This document shows, piece after piece, positions 24,929-60,700 of a stretch of 64,000 nucleotides of DNA. Numbering within the stretch: position 1 is the first letter of the stretch; every line of letters starts with the position of its first letter. Made by a program: the position numbers and the translations under genes. The DNA comes from Owenia fusiformis (lineage: Eukaryota; Annelida; Polychaeta; Sabellida; Oweniidae): contig CAIIXF020000003.1 of assembly GCA_903813345.2 (NCBI GenBank), forward strand, positions 29,341,248-29,405,247. The letters run 5' to 3'. The notes beneath the pieces are model-generated. The model was given only the letters and a program-made list of their open reading frames with translations. It was not told the origin of the DNA and made no database searches.

Positions 24929-26689
24929 TTATTTCAAAGTAGCAATATGTAAATCATCCCAGAAAATGCCCCGTTCTTTTCCTTGTATCAGACTTTCAGA
25001 CAGCTCTTGCTCAACACGAATGTTGTCCTTTTCAGCATCAGGCCATCCTTTATTTGTTCCGGCGATAGAGAGGTATGTGATCCTACTTCCAGGCTTTCCA
25101 CGCTTAATTGCTCTTGTAACATATTGGTCGTGTTCACCTTTGCTGTACACATCTCCTACATTTGATAGAACAAAGCCATCAAAATTTTCAGATGTACGTT
25201 CGAAGTATTCATTTACGTCAATGTGGATAAGTTCAAACCTATCAAGGCGCTCACGGATCGGGGCGAAATTTTCTCGTCTCCAGAAATCTGGTAAACCGTA
25301 TTTTCCCGAGATTTTGTTAGTTAGGTGTATCTCAATTTGGGGATTGTCTACATTAGGAATATTAATGCAAATTTCCAGGAAGCGATTCAACCACTTTTGA
25401 GCAAGTAGATCCATGAACGGTCGAAACACAGCTGGGAAATGCTCAGATGCAAGCGCTTCTTGAAAGGCTCTTCGCCAGCGCCATGAGTCCCATTGTTCCT
25501 CATAGAAAGAGCGTTGCTTGTCAATATCTGCAAAACTTAAAAACTTGTCCAAAGTTTCCTGGCTATGAGCTATTGGTACGAATCTTCCCAAACCCCAGAG
25601 ACGAATGTAGTTCCCAAATAAGTACATTCCCGACTTGCTCATGTTGTCACGATGGAAATCCCAATAGACTAATGCTTTACTCGGCAATGAACCTCTAAGA
25701 CTGTCGTAAATTCTTCCTCTTTCATCGGGGGTGGTTGTAGCTCCTTCACCGAATCCAACCAGGCTTCGAAACTCTTCATATGTAAGATTCTTGATGGCAC
25801 TGAAGTAAAGCATACACCAGGCAATCTGAGTAGGGTTGTTATCAACCATGACAACCTTGGTTGGGTTTTCTAGAAGCAGCATCGAAGGGTTGTAACCTGC
25901 AGATGCTATGCTAAATATGGTTGACCCCTCCTTGATTTCTAGAGCCTTTGTTATTGGCCTGTGGTCTTCTCCTTGCTGCAAAAGAAAATATGTGACGGAA
26001 TTAATAAATCACAAAAGGAGCCACAAAGGTATATTTACAAAGAACGATGCCATGATCATTTGTGTTACCATAGCACCCAATTACCAATTCATCATTTGAA
26101 TCATGTTGTTTTACTGAACGCTCTTTAAAATGGTTTCAAACACAACTTTATTTTGATTGGTTAAGAGAGTAGAAGTTACTTGTTAGTCTGAAATAACTAC
26201 AATTTTTGCATGCAAGTTGTGTTGCCATGGTAACTATTTTACCAAACATGATCAAACTTTCTATATCAACTAACTATATATCGTACATAGTCCCTGAAAG
26301 TATGAATATGCTTGGAGGTACATAACATAAGGGGGGTTCGAGCCCCCTCCCCCTTGCCAAAAGCTGGCTACGGGTATGGATTACGCTATGAATTGAAACA
26401 TATGTGGCCACTTTATCCACTTAAACAATTAATAATCGAATAATGTATTTTTCTGAGATATTCAAGGGCCCCATTCAAGGTGCAGCCCATCTGTAGAAAA
26501 ATGTGAGTAACTGATATTTATAACTCGTACCCATGCGAACACAACTCTATCATTTTTCCATTTTTCCACATCCGACCTCAAGATGTCTTCTGAAAGTAAC
26601 GAGAGTCCTCTAACATTTGAAGTCAACATTTCAGGTATCACTGCTCTTCTACCAATCCTTCGTCCGATTGCAGACAATATTCTGGACAT
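24929..26689 (-). CDS. BtaA-like S-adenosylmethionine:diacylglycerol 3-amino-3-carboxypropyl transferase (DUF3419)
   Basis: Two exons, 26531-26689 and 24929-25975 (donor TGG|gtacga, acceptor tttgcag|CAAGG), 401 residues, the full length of bacterial BtaA. BtaA moves the 3-amino-3-carboxypropyl group of AdoMet onto diacylglycerol, first step to the betaine lipid DGTS. Seen: the N-terminal segment VEKWKNDRVVFAW joined across the intron to QGEDHRP, matching the family's 'YaQcWED' entry; SAM-binding SIASAGYN (75-82) and VVMVDNNPTQ (94-103, acidic D98); YFSAIKNL; WDFHRDNMSKSGMYLFGNYIRL; WDSWRWRRAF; and FVLSNVGDVY. The BtaB methyltransferase part, fused in algal and fungal BTA1, is absent. The start ATG 26689 follows the only in-frame Met; the Arg-rich, acid-free first 20 residues could be a mitochondrial or membrane-targeting helix. 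A spliceosomal intron argues for a resident nuclear gene. Confidence 0.85.
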
Positions 26690-27589
26690 CTTAGTCTTAT
26701 ACAATACGTTGTTTATTGTGTTTGATATTATGCTTTCGTTATAAGCGATTTAAAAAAACACTGAATAGAAATGATGCCTGGATTTTGTGCAGGTTAACTA
26801 GAACAAAGTGACCGAATTCGATGTACTGTACTCCCGGTTTATTTTGACGCTATTTAATTTTGCGAATTTTGAGAAATCACAATATTGCTGCTATTAGATT
26901 TCGCGGATTTCACAAGTTTAAATATTGTTAATGTATTCTCTGAATTCTTGCGCAAATGAATTGCACAAAATTTAATCGTACGAATCAGCGGCTGTTCCGC
27001 TGTGCTACAGGGGGAGTATTTCAGCTATGTACAAACACATTGGCTTTTATTAGGATAACTTCCCTTATTCACTTAGACCCACAACGGAGGATTTATTCAT
27101 TTTAAATAAAATCTGACCGTTTTGTATGGCTATTAAATTACCCTTCCACTAGCTATCTAGCTGGCCAAAAAAATCATACCTCGTACTCACGGTCCCGCGT
27201 ACATGGGTCGTGATACAGTCTTTGAAGGGTTCAATTTTTACTAAGTTCTAAAATATTGTTCAATCTTCGTTAATGCAAACGTGCATGGTATTTATAGGTA
27301 CAGTGTATGAAATTCGTCTAGTCAAAGATAGATCGATAGTGGCCTATAGAGTCATAAAACCGTCAAAGCCAGAATTGTTAAGCCTGGCATTAAGTCTGCT
27401 GGGCACTGTTAAATTTGGGGCCAACGATTTTTTTTCTATGCGCAAGCGCTGACATTTTTGTGCCCCATCCCCTCTGGTTTCTCAGGATCGCCCCCCCCCC
27501 CCCCAATATCAATGAATTAATGTGTTGGCTATCAATTTCTAATTTTTTCTTCGAACTCGAATATGTAACTTAGCCAAAATGAACTGTCA

Positions 27590-27880
27590 TCCAGGTTGGC
27601 AATATGAAATTATTGGATGTACGAAAAGGGGGCAAATAAGAAAAGAAAAAACTTGGGCCCCTAAAACCCAAAATGGACCCAAATTTTGTTGAAATTTTGA
27701 GGCCCATTCTCTTCAAAATTTGGCTTCAAATTAAAAAATAAGGCCTTAAAAGGCCCAGTAGCCTAATGATCAAAAAGGCCTACTTTTTGGGGCCTTAGAG
27801 CCTTTTTTGGCTCAAAATTGTTGGCCCAACCAAGGGTGGGGGGCGCCCCCCACAAATTCGCCAGTGAGATTCAGAGCAAA
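27590..27880 (+). repeat. Dispersed 'gggccc' repeat, copy 2
   Basis: Inverted relative of 420-660. Contains repeated aaaacccaaaatgg, ggcccattctc, aaaaggccc words and ends in ccccccacaaattcgccagtgag. The preceding C14 run (27491-27504) may belong to the same unit. Non-coding. Confidence 0.45.
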
Positions 27881-28224
27881 ATGGTTTATTGAATTTAAGC
27901 GCTAAAAATAAGAACAAAGCTGCGTTCAAATTTATTGATCGCTCGCATAATCACTGCAACAACCTCGTTTTCAGTCCAAGATGTCAGCTTCCATGTAAAA
28001 AACAAAGCAAACGATGTAAATCTTAAAATGTGAGTATATAAAGCCTAAAACACAGATCTTTGCATTTAAATTATCATAGGATCATAGAGGGTTCACGTTT
28101 TATATAAAAGAAGGTTTAATTATAATAGTGAAAACGTAAAACCTAGACGTTTTAGAAACGTCGATTTATTTCTTTTCAAAAAAAATGTTGTTGAAATAAA
28201 AACACCGCCTTAGAATATCCTCCG

Positions 28225-28305
28225 CCGCTTAAGGGAAGGTAATTGGAAATGTATGATATGGTTACCAAAATCCCAGTTACCTTCCCTTAGTGGTAGAAGA
28301 TATCA
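28225..28305. repeat. Hairpin-forming inverted repeat
   Basis: ccgcttaagggaaggtaa and ttaccttcccttagtgg are complementary over 16 of 18 positions around a loop of about 38 bases. A very short MITE or an RNA hairpin; no context to choose. Confidence 0.5.
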
Positions 28306-29079
28306 TTGAACTGTAGACTTGAAGATGTCCCTAGTCCGTCCCTAGTCCTACCCGGGACATCTCGCATACCACTGAATAGATTGTCGCAGAATTCGGCACT
28401 CATAAATGTTAAAATTATGATGTAAGTTGGAGACCTACCCTTTATTTGACCAGCCCACTTCTTTCCTGTCTCATTTATACAGCTGAAATTGTAATTCTTG
28501 AGTTCTTAATTATCGTAAATCCTTTGTTCTATAAGTATAATGTCCAAGCAATTTCAACTTCGATTTTTATTTCGACTTCGTTGTTATGCAAATCTACATG
28601 AACACCAAGAAACGAAATTATTATTATAAGATTTCGCTAAAGCTACTAAACGTGTAGCTAGATATCATATTCTTTTCATATATTCATATAATTTATATAT
28701 ATTCATATAATTGTCCGTTTATGTTATGAAACTAGTATTGAAATAATGATTTCGATTAGTTGAAAGTTTGACATGCGATACCGTGTATGCGCATAAAGAG
28801 GATTTTAATTTTCAAAATTAGTTCCAAATTTTTGACACAAATCTCCTAATTACTCATGAAATACCAAATTACTTCACTAAAAACGTAGCAGAGTGCTTTC
28901 GGAGCATTCAAAGAGAGGGTAGGTGCATAGTATATCGCAGTTTGCTGCTGCGTCATTATAAATATAGGTATGCGTAATGGCCACAATATCATGGCCATTG
29001 GGAAAGGCTATTGAACTGTGGCGCCTACTCATGATACATGGACAAATTGTCATACACGAGGTCATTAATTAGGGTGTTT

Positions 29080-30850
29080 CATTTTTTGGACTTTTTTCTG
29101 TTCTGATAGAACTTACTGAGCACAAAAAAATCAGTCAAATTCGTCCAAGTTTAGACCCCCTCTACCACATGTTCTGATGCCCAAAATTGCAGAATGTGAA
29201 AATTTTATCATGTTTGAAACCAATTGATCTTCCAAAGGCACTTCAGTGATTTTCATTTAAAGGGGCAATAAGGCTTGTAGAGAGAAAATAGGAAAATTTT
29301 AACTTTTTCTGAGCTATCAAGGCAACAGTTGGCTTAACATCTTCTTCGACATACCTATTTTCTTAAAATGTATGGATAAACTATCAATTTTGGCATTAAA
29401 AAGTGTAAATTCAGTTCAAAACTTCAAAAAGGGGACGTCCACTTTTATATTTTTAAGATCCACCATTGTTTCAAGAGGAATATAAGCTGAAATGATGATT
29501 ATCTAGGGGGTTTCTTTGTAGAAAATAAAAATAGATGTTAGTCTTGATGAAATATCCAAACTTAAATATATTTTGACATTGGTCCATGATCGTTGAATGG
29601 CCCCTCATCACTACTTGTTGCACCTTTAAGTCACCTATAATGCAGAACAATATTTCTTTATGAGTGATACAAACTCTTGAGATGGTTCATTCCTTCATTT
29701 CTGAGAAAATAATTGTTTTAAATGGTGATTTATTGTGTGATGTATTCGTTTATCTCAATCAACTCCTTCAACAGATTTAGAATATTGTAGAATTATTTAT
29801 TGAAGAATTGTCATCCCCAGAATAGCAAGTGCTAGATTTTAGGTCATCAGGTCTCACCCCAAAAAATATTCACGGCTCTATATGTCTTAAAGAGGCTCTA
29901 TGCCATACGATAGCACAATCAAGACCCCTCTGGAATTTTTTGCATATTGAGTTTCACCACACATATACCCATCTACTTACCAAAGAAGAAGAGTCCCAAA
30001 TCCCCCTCTTTCAGTGTTAATTTTGCGATTGTGCTGGCCGATCTAATTATTTTGAAGAAATTAATTCAATCTGAAGTTGGAATATTCCGGGAAACTCCTC
30101 CTGTTATCTGATTGGTCATTGAATTTGCTTATCATAAACCTGATTGGCTGCCTGGTTCAAGGCGCTTGTGTGACTCAATGAGGATTCCCCTCGATAGCCG
30201 AGGAATCGATTGTGTTTAATTCTTGAGTTTGGTTGTTCTGTTGATTATTTCCGATATTTCGGCAATAATATACCCAAAAGTTATTCTCAAGATATATCCA
30301 TGGTATGTGAGATATTATATGTGCAATAAAAATAGGACATCATTGATTGTCTAGGGGAGAAACCTATGGCAAAATGCATCTTTAATCACAGAGTTATGCT
30401 CCCTTGAAGATGGAAACCTGATAGCCTGTCTTCAGTGTCTTTTAGCGTCTGAAATTTTGAAGATCATAGGTCCTCTAGAATAGATTCTAACAAAAGCCTG
30501 AATCTTGTTAAAAACGGACACAGATTAGCATTACCAATGTATAGCACATTCTTGAATCAAGTTTTAAATGATTATTTTCTCATAAACGATGCAAAGTACC
30601 ATCTCAAAGTCTTTACATGGATCAGGAATATATTGAACAACATTTGAGATTTTGATGTGAATGGCTGTAGTGCCTTGATAAAATTGATACTTTCTGCAAT
30701 TTTCAGAAGAGTATTAACATGGTAGCGAATGGGTGTCAGAAAATGTGGTGCAGGGAGGTCTAAACGTCAACAGATTTTGCTGAAGTTTGCAATTAGGAGA
30801 CCAGTTTGGCAAAAGATCAACTATAAAGTAGTTTAATTCAATGAAAACTA
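29080..30850. mobile_element. Large diverged inverted-repeat element with a nested insertion
   Basis: Left arm (about 29110-29900) and right arm (about 30340-30830) are inverted relatives: gtttagaccccctctaccacat / gtttagacctccctgcaccacat; cttgagatggt...gagaaaataat / ctttgagatggt...gagaaaataat; ttaaagaggctctatgccata / ttaaagatgcattttgccata. The left arm is longer because of a second element, about 29259-29628, with its own TTAAAGG(G/T)GCAA inverted ends. The centre has two ATTGG (inverted CCAAT) motifs at 30110 and 30143. Exact termini not defined; no ORF. Confidence 0.55.
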
Positions 30851-31221
30851 AAAGTATCAAAATTCAGACGCTTACCTCCCACCATCTTCAATGCGAAGGT
30901 AGCCGCTGTTACCTTTGCTCGATACTGACAAGTGATTTATTTTGAAAAACCACTACTTACATGTATTTATCAAGCTCAGCACTATTGTAAGGTGAACACA
31001 TATTTTTTCAAGCAAATTAAAATTCCTGGACATATTTGAAACAGGCTGTGACACAATTATCGTTTTAAACAAAATGGATTCGTTCAAGGAAACTATGTTA
31101 ATTCAACACAAAGATCCATGATAACTACAACCATGTAATAATTCATGAGTAAAATCTTTAATTTCAGAATTGTCACCAACATATTCAATAATTGAATCAG
31201 ACCCAACATTAGCGGATAAAC

Positions 31222-54472
<23,251 letters not shown>

Positions 54473-57400
54473 CAACTCGGACCTTAAATCCTGATCTTGC
54501 TTCCCCTGGTTATAGTCATTTGGAAGGATCTGGAACCAGTCAGACGTTATCCCCAGACCTGATCCAGGAAAGGACTGAAAGAGTTGGATCTTAGATATGG
54601 TCCTTTCATACCTGGATGGGACTTGAGTGACTGGGACCTTTAATTCTGATCCTGCTGCCCCTAGCTGTTATACAATCACTAAGAAGGAATTGGAACCAGT
54701 TAGACCTTTATTCCTAGACCTGCCACATCCAGGAAAGGACTGAAAGAGTTGGACTTTAAACTCCTTTCATACCTGGATGGGACTTGAGTGACTGGGACCT
54801 GTAATCCTGATCCTGCTGCCCCTGGTTATACATTCACTAGGAAGGGACTAGAACCAGTCAGACGTTATCCCCAGTCCTGCCACATTCAGGAAATTACTTT
54901 GACAGTGGGACCTTAAATTAATGTCCAGTCTTACCTGGAAGGGACTTTAAAGTCACTGGGACTTTTAATCCTACTGACTACAAACGTGATTCTTCATTGA
55001 AAGATGTCATATGATGTATGAACTCCATGAAATGGCAGATCTGTAATACACATTACAAGGAAGGTGGACCATAAATCCTTTATTCCTGCTGATCTCATAC
55101 AAGATGATGCCCATGTCATGTAGTCCTCATCATTTGGTTTATTTGAAAGTGTATTTAAATCATCCACTCTAGTACTCTAGTAGAAACCAGGCCATCAATG
55201 AAAATGTATTGCTGAGAGCTGGGACATTGTTGTGAAAAGCCATGAGAAAATTTTCGCAGGGTGTATGTGTGATATATAAATGATACACAGCCTACCACGT
55301 ACATGTACCAGCCAGTGACATTATGTAAATAATTTTGTAAATTACTGTATATATCATATACGTGTAGATGGATTATTTTATTTTCATATCTATACTGTCA
55401 TTTCTACGAATGTGTTTAGTATATATGATCGTGTATTTACCACTCTCAATGAAAATATTGATAAAAATAGAAAACAACCTCACTAAATGTATTACATTGT
55501 TATTTTTTCTTCATCTTCATTTTGGGAAAGCTTATTTCTGACTCTGTTTAATGCTTTACAGTTACATTATAACATTATCATTGGAAGAGGCATATATATG
55601 GATGAACAGGGTGTCCCATGGTTAAAGCAACGCTGGATTTCCACCGTTAATTTTCAGGCAGTTGGAGAGAGACATTTATCTTTTCAGTCAGTTGAAATAA
55701 AAATAATGCATTCCGTGGAAAAATAGATGTCACATCATATGCCAGTTGTTAGGTAATACCAATTTCAAATGGGTCATAATTACCATCTTCAATGGTGATA
55801 TTTTTAAAGCTCCATGGATTCACTTCCTATATACTTCACATCCAGTGATAGGGTATGTAAGAAGGAGGAGTCGATAGGCACAATACTAATAGTATAAGAT
55901 TTCGAGCTTGGTTTTTCTTTGGAACATGTTTTGGAGTTTCAAATAGATGTCACCTTTATCATGTTAAGACCAGGGATCAGTTACATGAATTTATTGAGAT
56001 TTTGACAGGGAAACCACTCTTCAAATAGTTGTGTGAGATGTGAACAGAACAAATAAGTGTCTCATAGAAATCTCACCAGGTTTTGATAAGGGATCAGTAT
56101 TAAGCGGTCATCTCAATCTGTTCACACTAATTTTGCGTGATCCATTTTGTCATTCCTATATTTCTCGCATCTATTACCACAGAGTTGAATCTGTGGTGCT
56201 GCTTAATCAAGAGGTTGCCATTGTAATCCATGAAACAATGTTTTAATGTTTTCAAAATGGAAATTTCTATTTTGAATAAAAAAGTTCTCTTAGATGGAAA
56301 CAGCTTCACACACTTCTAATTTGGTGCTACTTATTTATGCAGATTTGCTGTTTCGAACATTTGGTGGACTTGCAATATTACTATGCACTGGTGGTACTAA
56401 TTTACATGGTACTAAATTACCAAGGAATTTGGCGGCTACTAAATTTGGTGGACTTAAAAAATTTGTCGGATCTGCCAAATTAAGAAAGGGATAGGTGTTC
56501 TCTGGAATTGATCAAACTATTTTTTTCAAAGATACAACTTTTTATTTGTTGCTTCTGTACAAGTCTGTCATGTTCCCAAAAGCGTGACAAGAAGGCCTCA
56601 CTTTCCATATAATTCCTATTTGCAGAATGTTTGCGTGAGAAATAAATCCAAATATTATGAACAATTATCCTGGAACCAATGAAATCACTAAGATAAAACA
56701 TCTTATGATCTAGAACGTTTCTTCTGTGTATGTTCATATTATTTTTCATTGCCGAAAGGAATCATAGTTTTCAGTGTGTCTTATCTGCTAATTAAGTTCT
56801 ATGCTGGATGTCTTTGCCTATTTAACATTACCAGTATAGGAGATAAGACATAAACTGTACCAGAATTTGTGTATATTTGATCCTTTTTTTAGTCTTGAAA
56901 AATCATTACAGCATAAAAAAGCATTTGGGCAAAGCTAAAACATTGCTCAGCATGAAGGAATAGGTGTTCTCTGGAATTGATCAAACTATTAATTTATTTT
57001 TTCTTTTCATAGATACAACTTTTTATTTGTTGCTTTACAAGTGTCATATTTCCAAAGCGTGACAAGAAGGCCTCACTTTCCATATAATTCCTATTTGCAG
57101 AATGTTTGCGTGAGAAATAAATCCAAATATAATGTACAATTATCCTGGAACCAATGAAATCACTAAGATAAAACATCTTAGGATCTAGAACATTTCTTCT
57201 GTATGTGTTCACATTATTTTTCATTGTCGAAAGGAATTATTGTTTTCAGTGTGTCTTATCTGCTAATTACAGTTTTAAGTTCTCTGCTCGATGTCTCTGT
57301 ACTTTAAAAATAGACATCTTGAAACTTCTTGCACAGGCTTTCTTTATAATTTCTTAGGTTAGATTTTATGAGTGTGTCTGGCCTATCTTATTGGATTTAA

Positions 57401-57702
57401 TATTAAGCTTATACACTGATTGACTAGCAGGGCTTAATGCTGGGAGGAATAGTCTGCAGTGAATACTATCATGGGAGTTATGCTGATCTTCACGTAAAGA
57501 AATGGAGAATTTAGTAAATAAGTTATCATGACAAGTTTACAATTTAAAGAATTTAAAAAGGTTAATCTTGCGCTTCATGTTTTATAAAGAAAATGAAACA
57601 AGAAATAGTTCATTCATGCAATGGTGAATTTTTGAAATAGATTTTAAAGGCAAAAAGATCACTTGCACATGGATTTACTATAGAGGGTGCTATAAGCTAC
57701 CA
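54473..57702. other. DHX38 3' UTR and spacer to the aquaporin gene
   Basis: 54480-54960 has three to four degenerate copies of a roughly 170-bp unit (ggaaaggactgaaagagttgg, tacctggatgggacttgag, ctgggacct, gttatacattcactag). It is derived from the sequence right after the DHX38 stop, so the 3' UTR itself expanded. 55480-56480 shows nothing recognised. 56484-57302 holds a direct duplication. 57303-57702 shows nothing until the aquaporin start. Confidence 0.6.
56484..57302. repeat. Direct duplication, two copies of about 320 bp, period about 473
   Basis: 56487-56808 and 56960-57302 share ggtgttctctggaattgatc, gcgtgacaagaaggcctcac, gtttgcgtgagaaataaatc and tttcagtgtgtcttatctgc with scattered small indels. 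On the - strand both contain the same frame of about 75 codons, but it has no family features. Confidence 0.85.
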
Positions 57703-60700
57703 ATGGGTTGTTGTCAGGCCTGGATGGGTAGGGGCAACATATGCCGCCAAAACTTGTCATTTAAAGATGAAATCAAAAATCCTGATTTCTGGAAAGCTGC
57801 AAGAAGTGAATATCTCTGGACGATGCTTTATGTAATCACTGGAAGTAGTACAAGAGCCTTTAACACATACTCTCAGCCTACAACTCCAGTGTCCGATGGC
57901 TCAAAAACTTCACAAAGTCAGTCAGATGGTGTGATCTCAGAATTAACTATTGCATTAACATTTGGTGTCGCACTGGCATCAGGAATACAATGTACGGGTC
58001 ACTTGAGTGGAGGACACTTAAATCCAGCTGTGACGCTTTCCCTGCTGTTTTGTAGAAAGGTCACAGTGCTGCGCTGCACTGTGTATATTATCGCACAATT
58101 TCTGGGTGGGGTATGTGGGGCTGGAATACTTCTAGGACTCTTACCCCCAGATAAACCACTGATCTCCCTTAAGGCAATCTCAACTCTCCCACAAGCCTTT
58201 GGTGCAGAATTCATCGCAACTTTATTCCTTGTTTATAATTACTTCGCCAATATGGACACTCGGAGGACGGACATGGGGTCACGTTCACTTTATATTGGGT
58301 TAGCTGAAATGGTTAGCCATTTATTTGCGGTGAGATTTATAATATTATTTTATTTAAAAAAATGTTTATTGTATCAGAGAGACTTATAAGACTTGATCAC
58401 TACTTCCAGGGATGTATATGAAAAATGCCAAGGGGTAGCCAAAACCATTCCCCTGCTTTTTTAAAAATGGGCCAACCTTAAAGGGGTAGTTCTTTAAATG
58501 GGGCAGTTCCTTAAAGGGGTAGTTCTGTTACCTTTGCAATATAACGAGATTTTTTAAGTAAAATATTTTTGGAAATGTTCATTTAGAACTGTAAAACATA
58601 CTGAGGCCTCATTGATGTTCTTTGGAAAAACAAGACAAGTCAAGTTGGCTTTAACCTCTTGAATTCCCAGGATGATGATGGATACCTCTGTTGCAAATGA
58701 ATTCCCTTTGGGACCTAAGCTTCAGATCTATCTGTCATACTTGCTCTGATTGAACAGTTTTTATGTCCCCACCACATAGTGTGTGGCCATATTGTCGGCC
58801 TAGGCGCGTCTGTCTGTCCGTATGTCCGTCTGTCCGTCCGTACGTCCGACAGTTTTTATCACATATTCTGCAGGTTTTACAGGTTTTTATACATGTAGTT
58901 AGATAAATACTGTACATAAATAATGAAGTAGAAAAACTAGCAGAAAATACTTGCTGTTTTTTAAACCGCCTTTTCATCTTTGATTTCCATATAAGGTATA
59001 AAATATTCAAATGATTGATTATAAAACTAGTGAGTGAGGATTCTTTAAGAGCTGGCTGGCATCCATGGGGTTAAACTAGATCTCTGAATCTATATCAAAA
59101 GCAGAACTTTTCAGGATTTAGATTCCACTTTTCAAATCTGTAACAGCTTGATTAAGATTGAAGGTTCCTGTATGAGATTCTAAATGATTGAGCTTCCACC
59201 ATTCATGTATTGATGGCATTATCTCAGATCACTGCATATCCCTGGTATATAATATCAACGACCTCATGCTGTTTTGATAAAGTTGAGAAATATGAACAAG
59301 AAACTGGAGGAAGCAAAACAAGGTTTACAACTTGAGTAGATTTACTTGAGTAGAAATTCAATGAAATTGTTATATAATTTAGTCTGGAAGAAGATAATTC
59401 AGATATGACGTGTTTTCAAGTTGAACTGCTTTCTAGAAGTAGAGAAATCTGATAAAATATCTATTGTCAATAAATGAGATCTGTCTGAAGATTGGATTTG
59501 CATATATCCTGCTTAGAAACCACTAGAGAGTAGAGATTCTCTAACAGGGTTATGTTACACAATCTCAATAGAGAAATCTTCTTTTTTTAATTGGAACTAC
59601 GTGTTCTCAAATTCCAATCAGCTACTGACTTGTACAAATGGTTTTATTATTTTGTTGCTGAGAAAATCTTTATTGAGCTCAAATGTAGCTTAGTAATGAC
59701 CTTTTATCAAAAGAAATTAAGATAATTGTGTGTTAAAGGGCAGAATGGCAGTTCTAGGTCAAGGTCAACTGAAAGTAAGGTCAATCAATTTTTGACTGTG
59801 ATTTCAAAACTCATTCAAGGCTTAATACATGTAATATGGTATCAAAACTGTATGTCACCTTTCAATTCAATCCTTTGATTATTTTATTTCAATTCTTTAT
59901 TACAATTATGTTGCATTTATATAGGCTATGATAGCCCCTTACTTATATAATGTGTTTTAAGATCATTAAAGAGCAATATAGTCATTTCATTGGGCAATAC
60001 TAGTATCAGAAATCTCACTGTGAAATATAACGCACATGATGTTGTTTGTCTAAATACTATTGATATCATTTATCTTGAGAAACATATTGAGAATTGCAAG
60101 CTGGTGTCATGTCTTTCATTTCAGGCCTATTTATCTAGGTGTCATGTCTTACATTTCATGCCCATTTATCTAGGTGTCATGTCTAACATTTCAGGCCTAT
60201 TTATTTCAGGTATAATGATTAAAATGAAACCATAATCTAAAAATATTTATCCATTTGTTGAAAACGGCCATTTTTCAAAAATCAAGGCTTATTTTTCCAA
60301 AAGGACCAGTTTTCATGAATGAGGTATATTTCGGCAATAAGCTCCTTAAAAGACCTATTTTTGGTCAAAATGGAAAACAAAATTATTTTTGTGGTATGAG
60401 TACACCAAGGTTACAATAAAATGAAATATTACTATGCGAAAAACTAAAAAATAGATTTCCATGTTAATTTTATGGATGATTTCACAAGCTTGTCCCTCCC
60501 ATGCAAAATCTTTATTACAAAAGATCTCAATAAATAAAAGTTTTTCATTATTTTACTTAGTTGTTAATTCTAAATAAAGGCCATTGACATGAATCAAGTA
60601 TGACATTATTCACATCAATTTATTCCTTGCAAATCACATTATTATTCTAATTCAAGATTTTTTAAAAGAGAACTTTGGTGACATTATATTGATGGTAGAT

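Larger units (their letters stand above)
26705..31221. other. Intergenic region upstream of DHX38, rich in inverted repeats
   Basis: No gene seen. Items: TACTCCC-ended fragment (about 26828-27015), a C14 run (27491-27504), the gggccc-type dispersed repeat (27590-27880), a hairpin (28225-28305), and a large inverted-repeat element (about 29080-30850). A good splice acceptor (tttcag, 31162-31167) 55 bases before the DHX38 start codon suggests a 5' UTR intron, so the real promoter lies further upstream and was not located. Confidence 0.5.

Noticed and set aside
24918-25400. 160-codon + strand frame opposite the BtaA-like gene
   Set aside because: Antisense shadow of a conserved coding exon; no family motifs.
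58735-59010. - strand frame with Thr/Asp/Gly repeats (GRTDGHTDRQ)
   Set aside because: Typical translation of gtctgtccgt interspersed repeats, not a gene.
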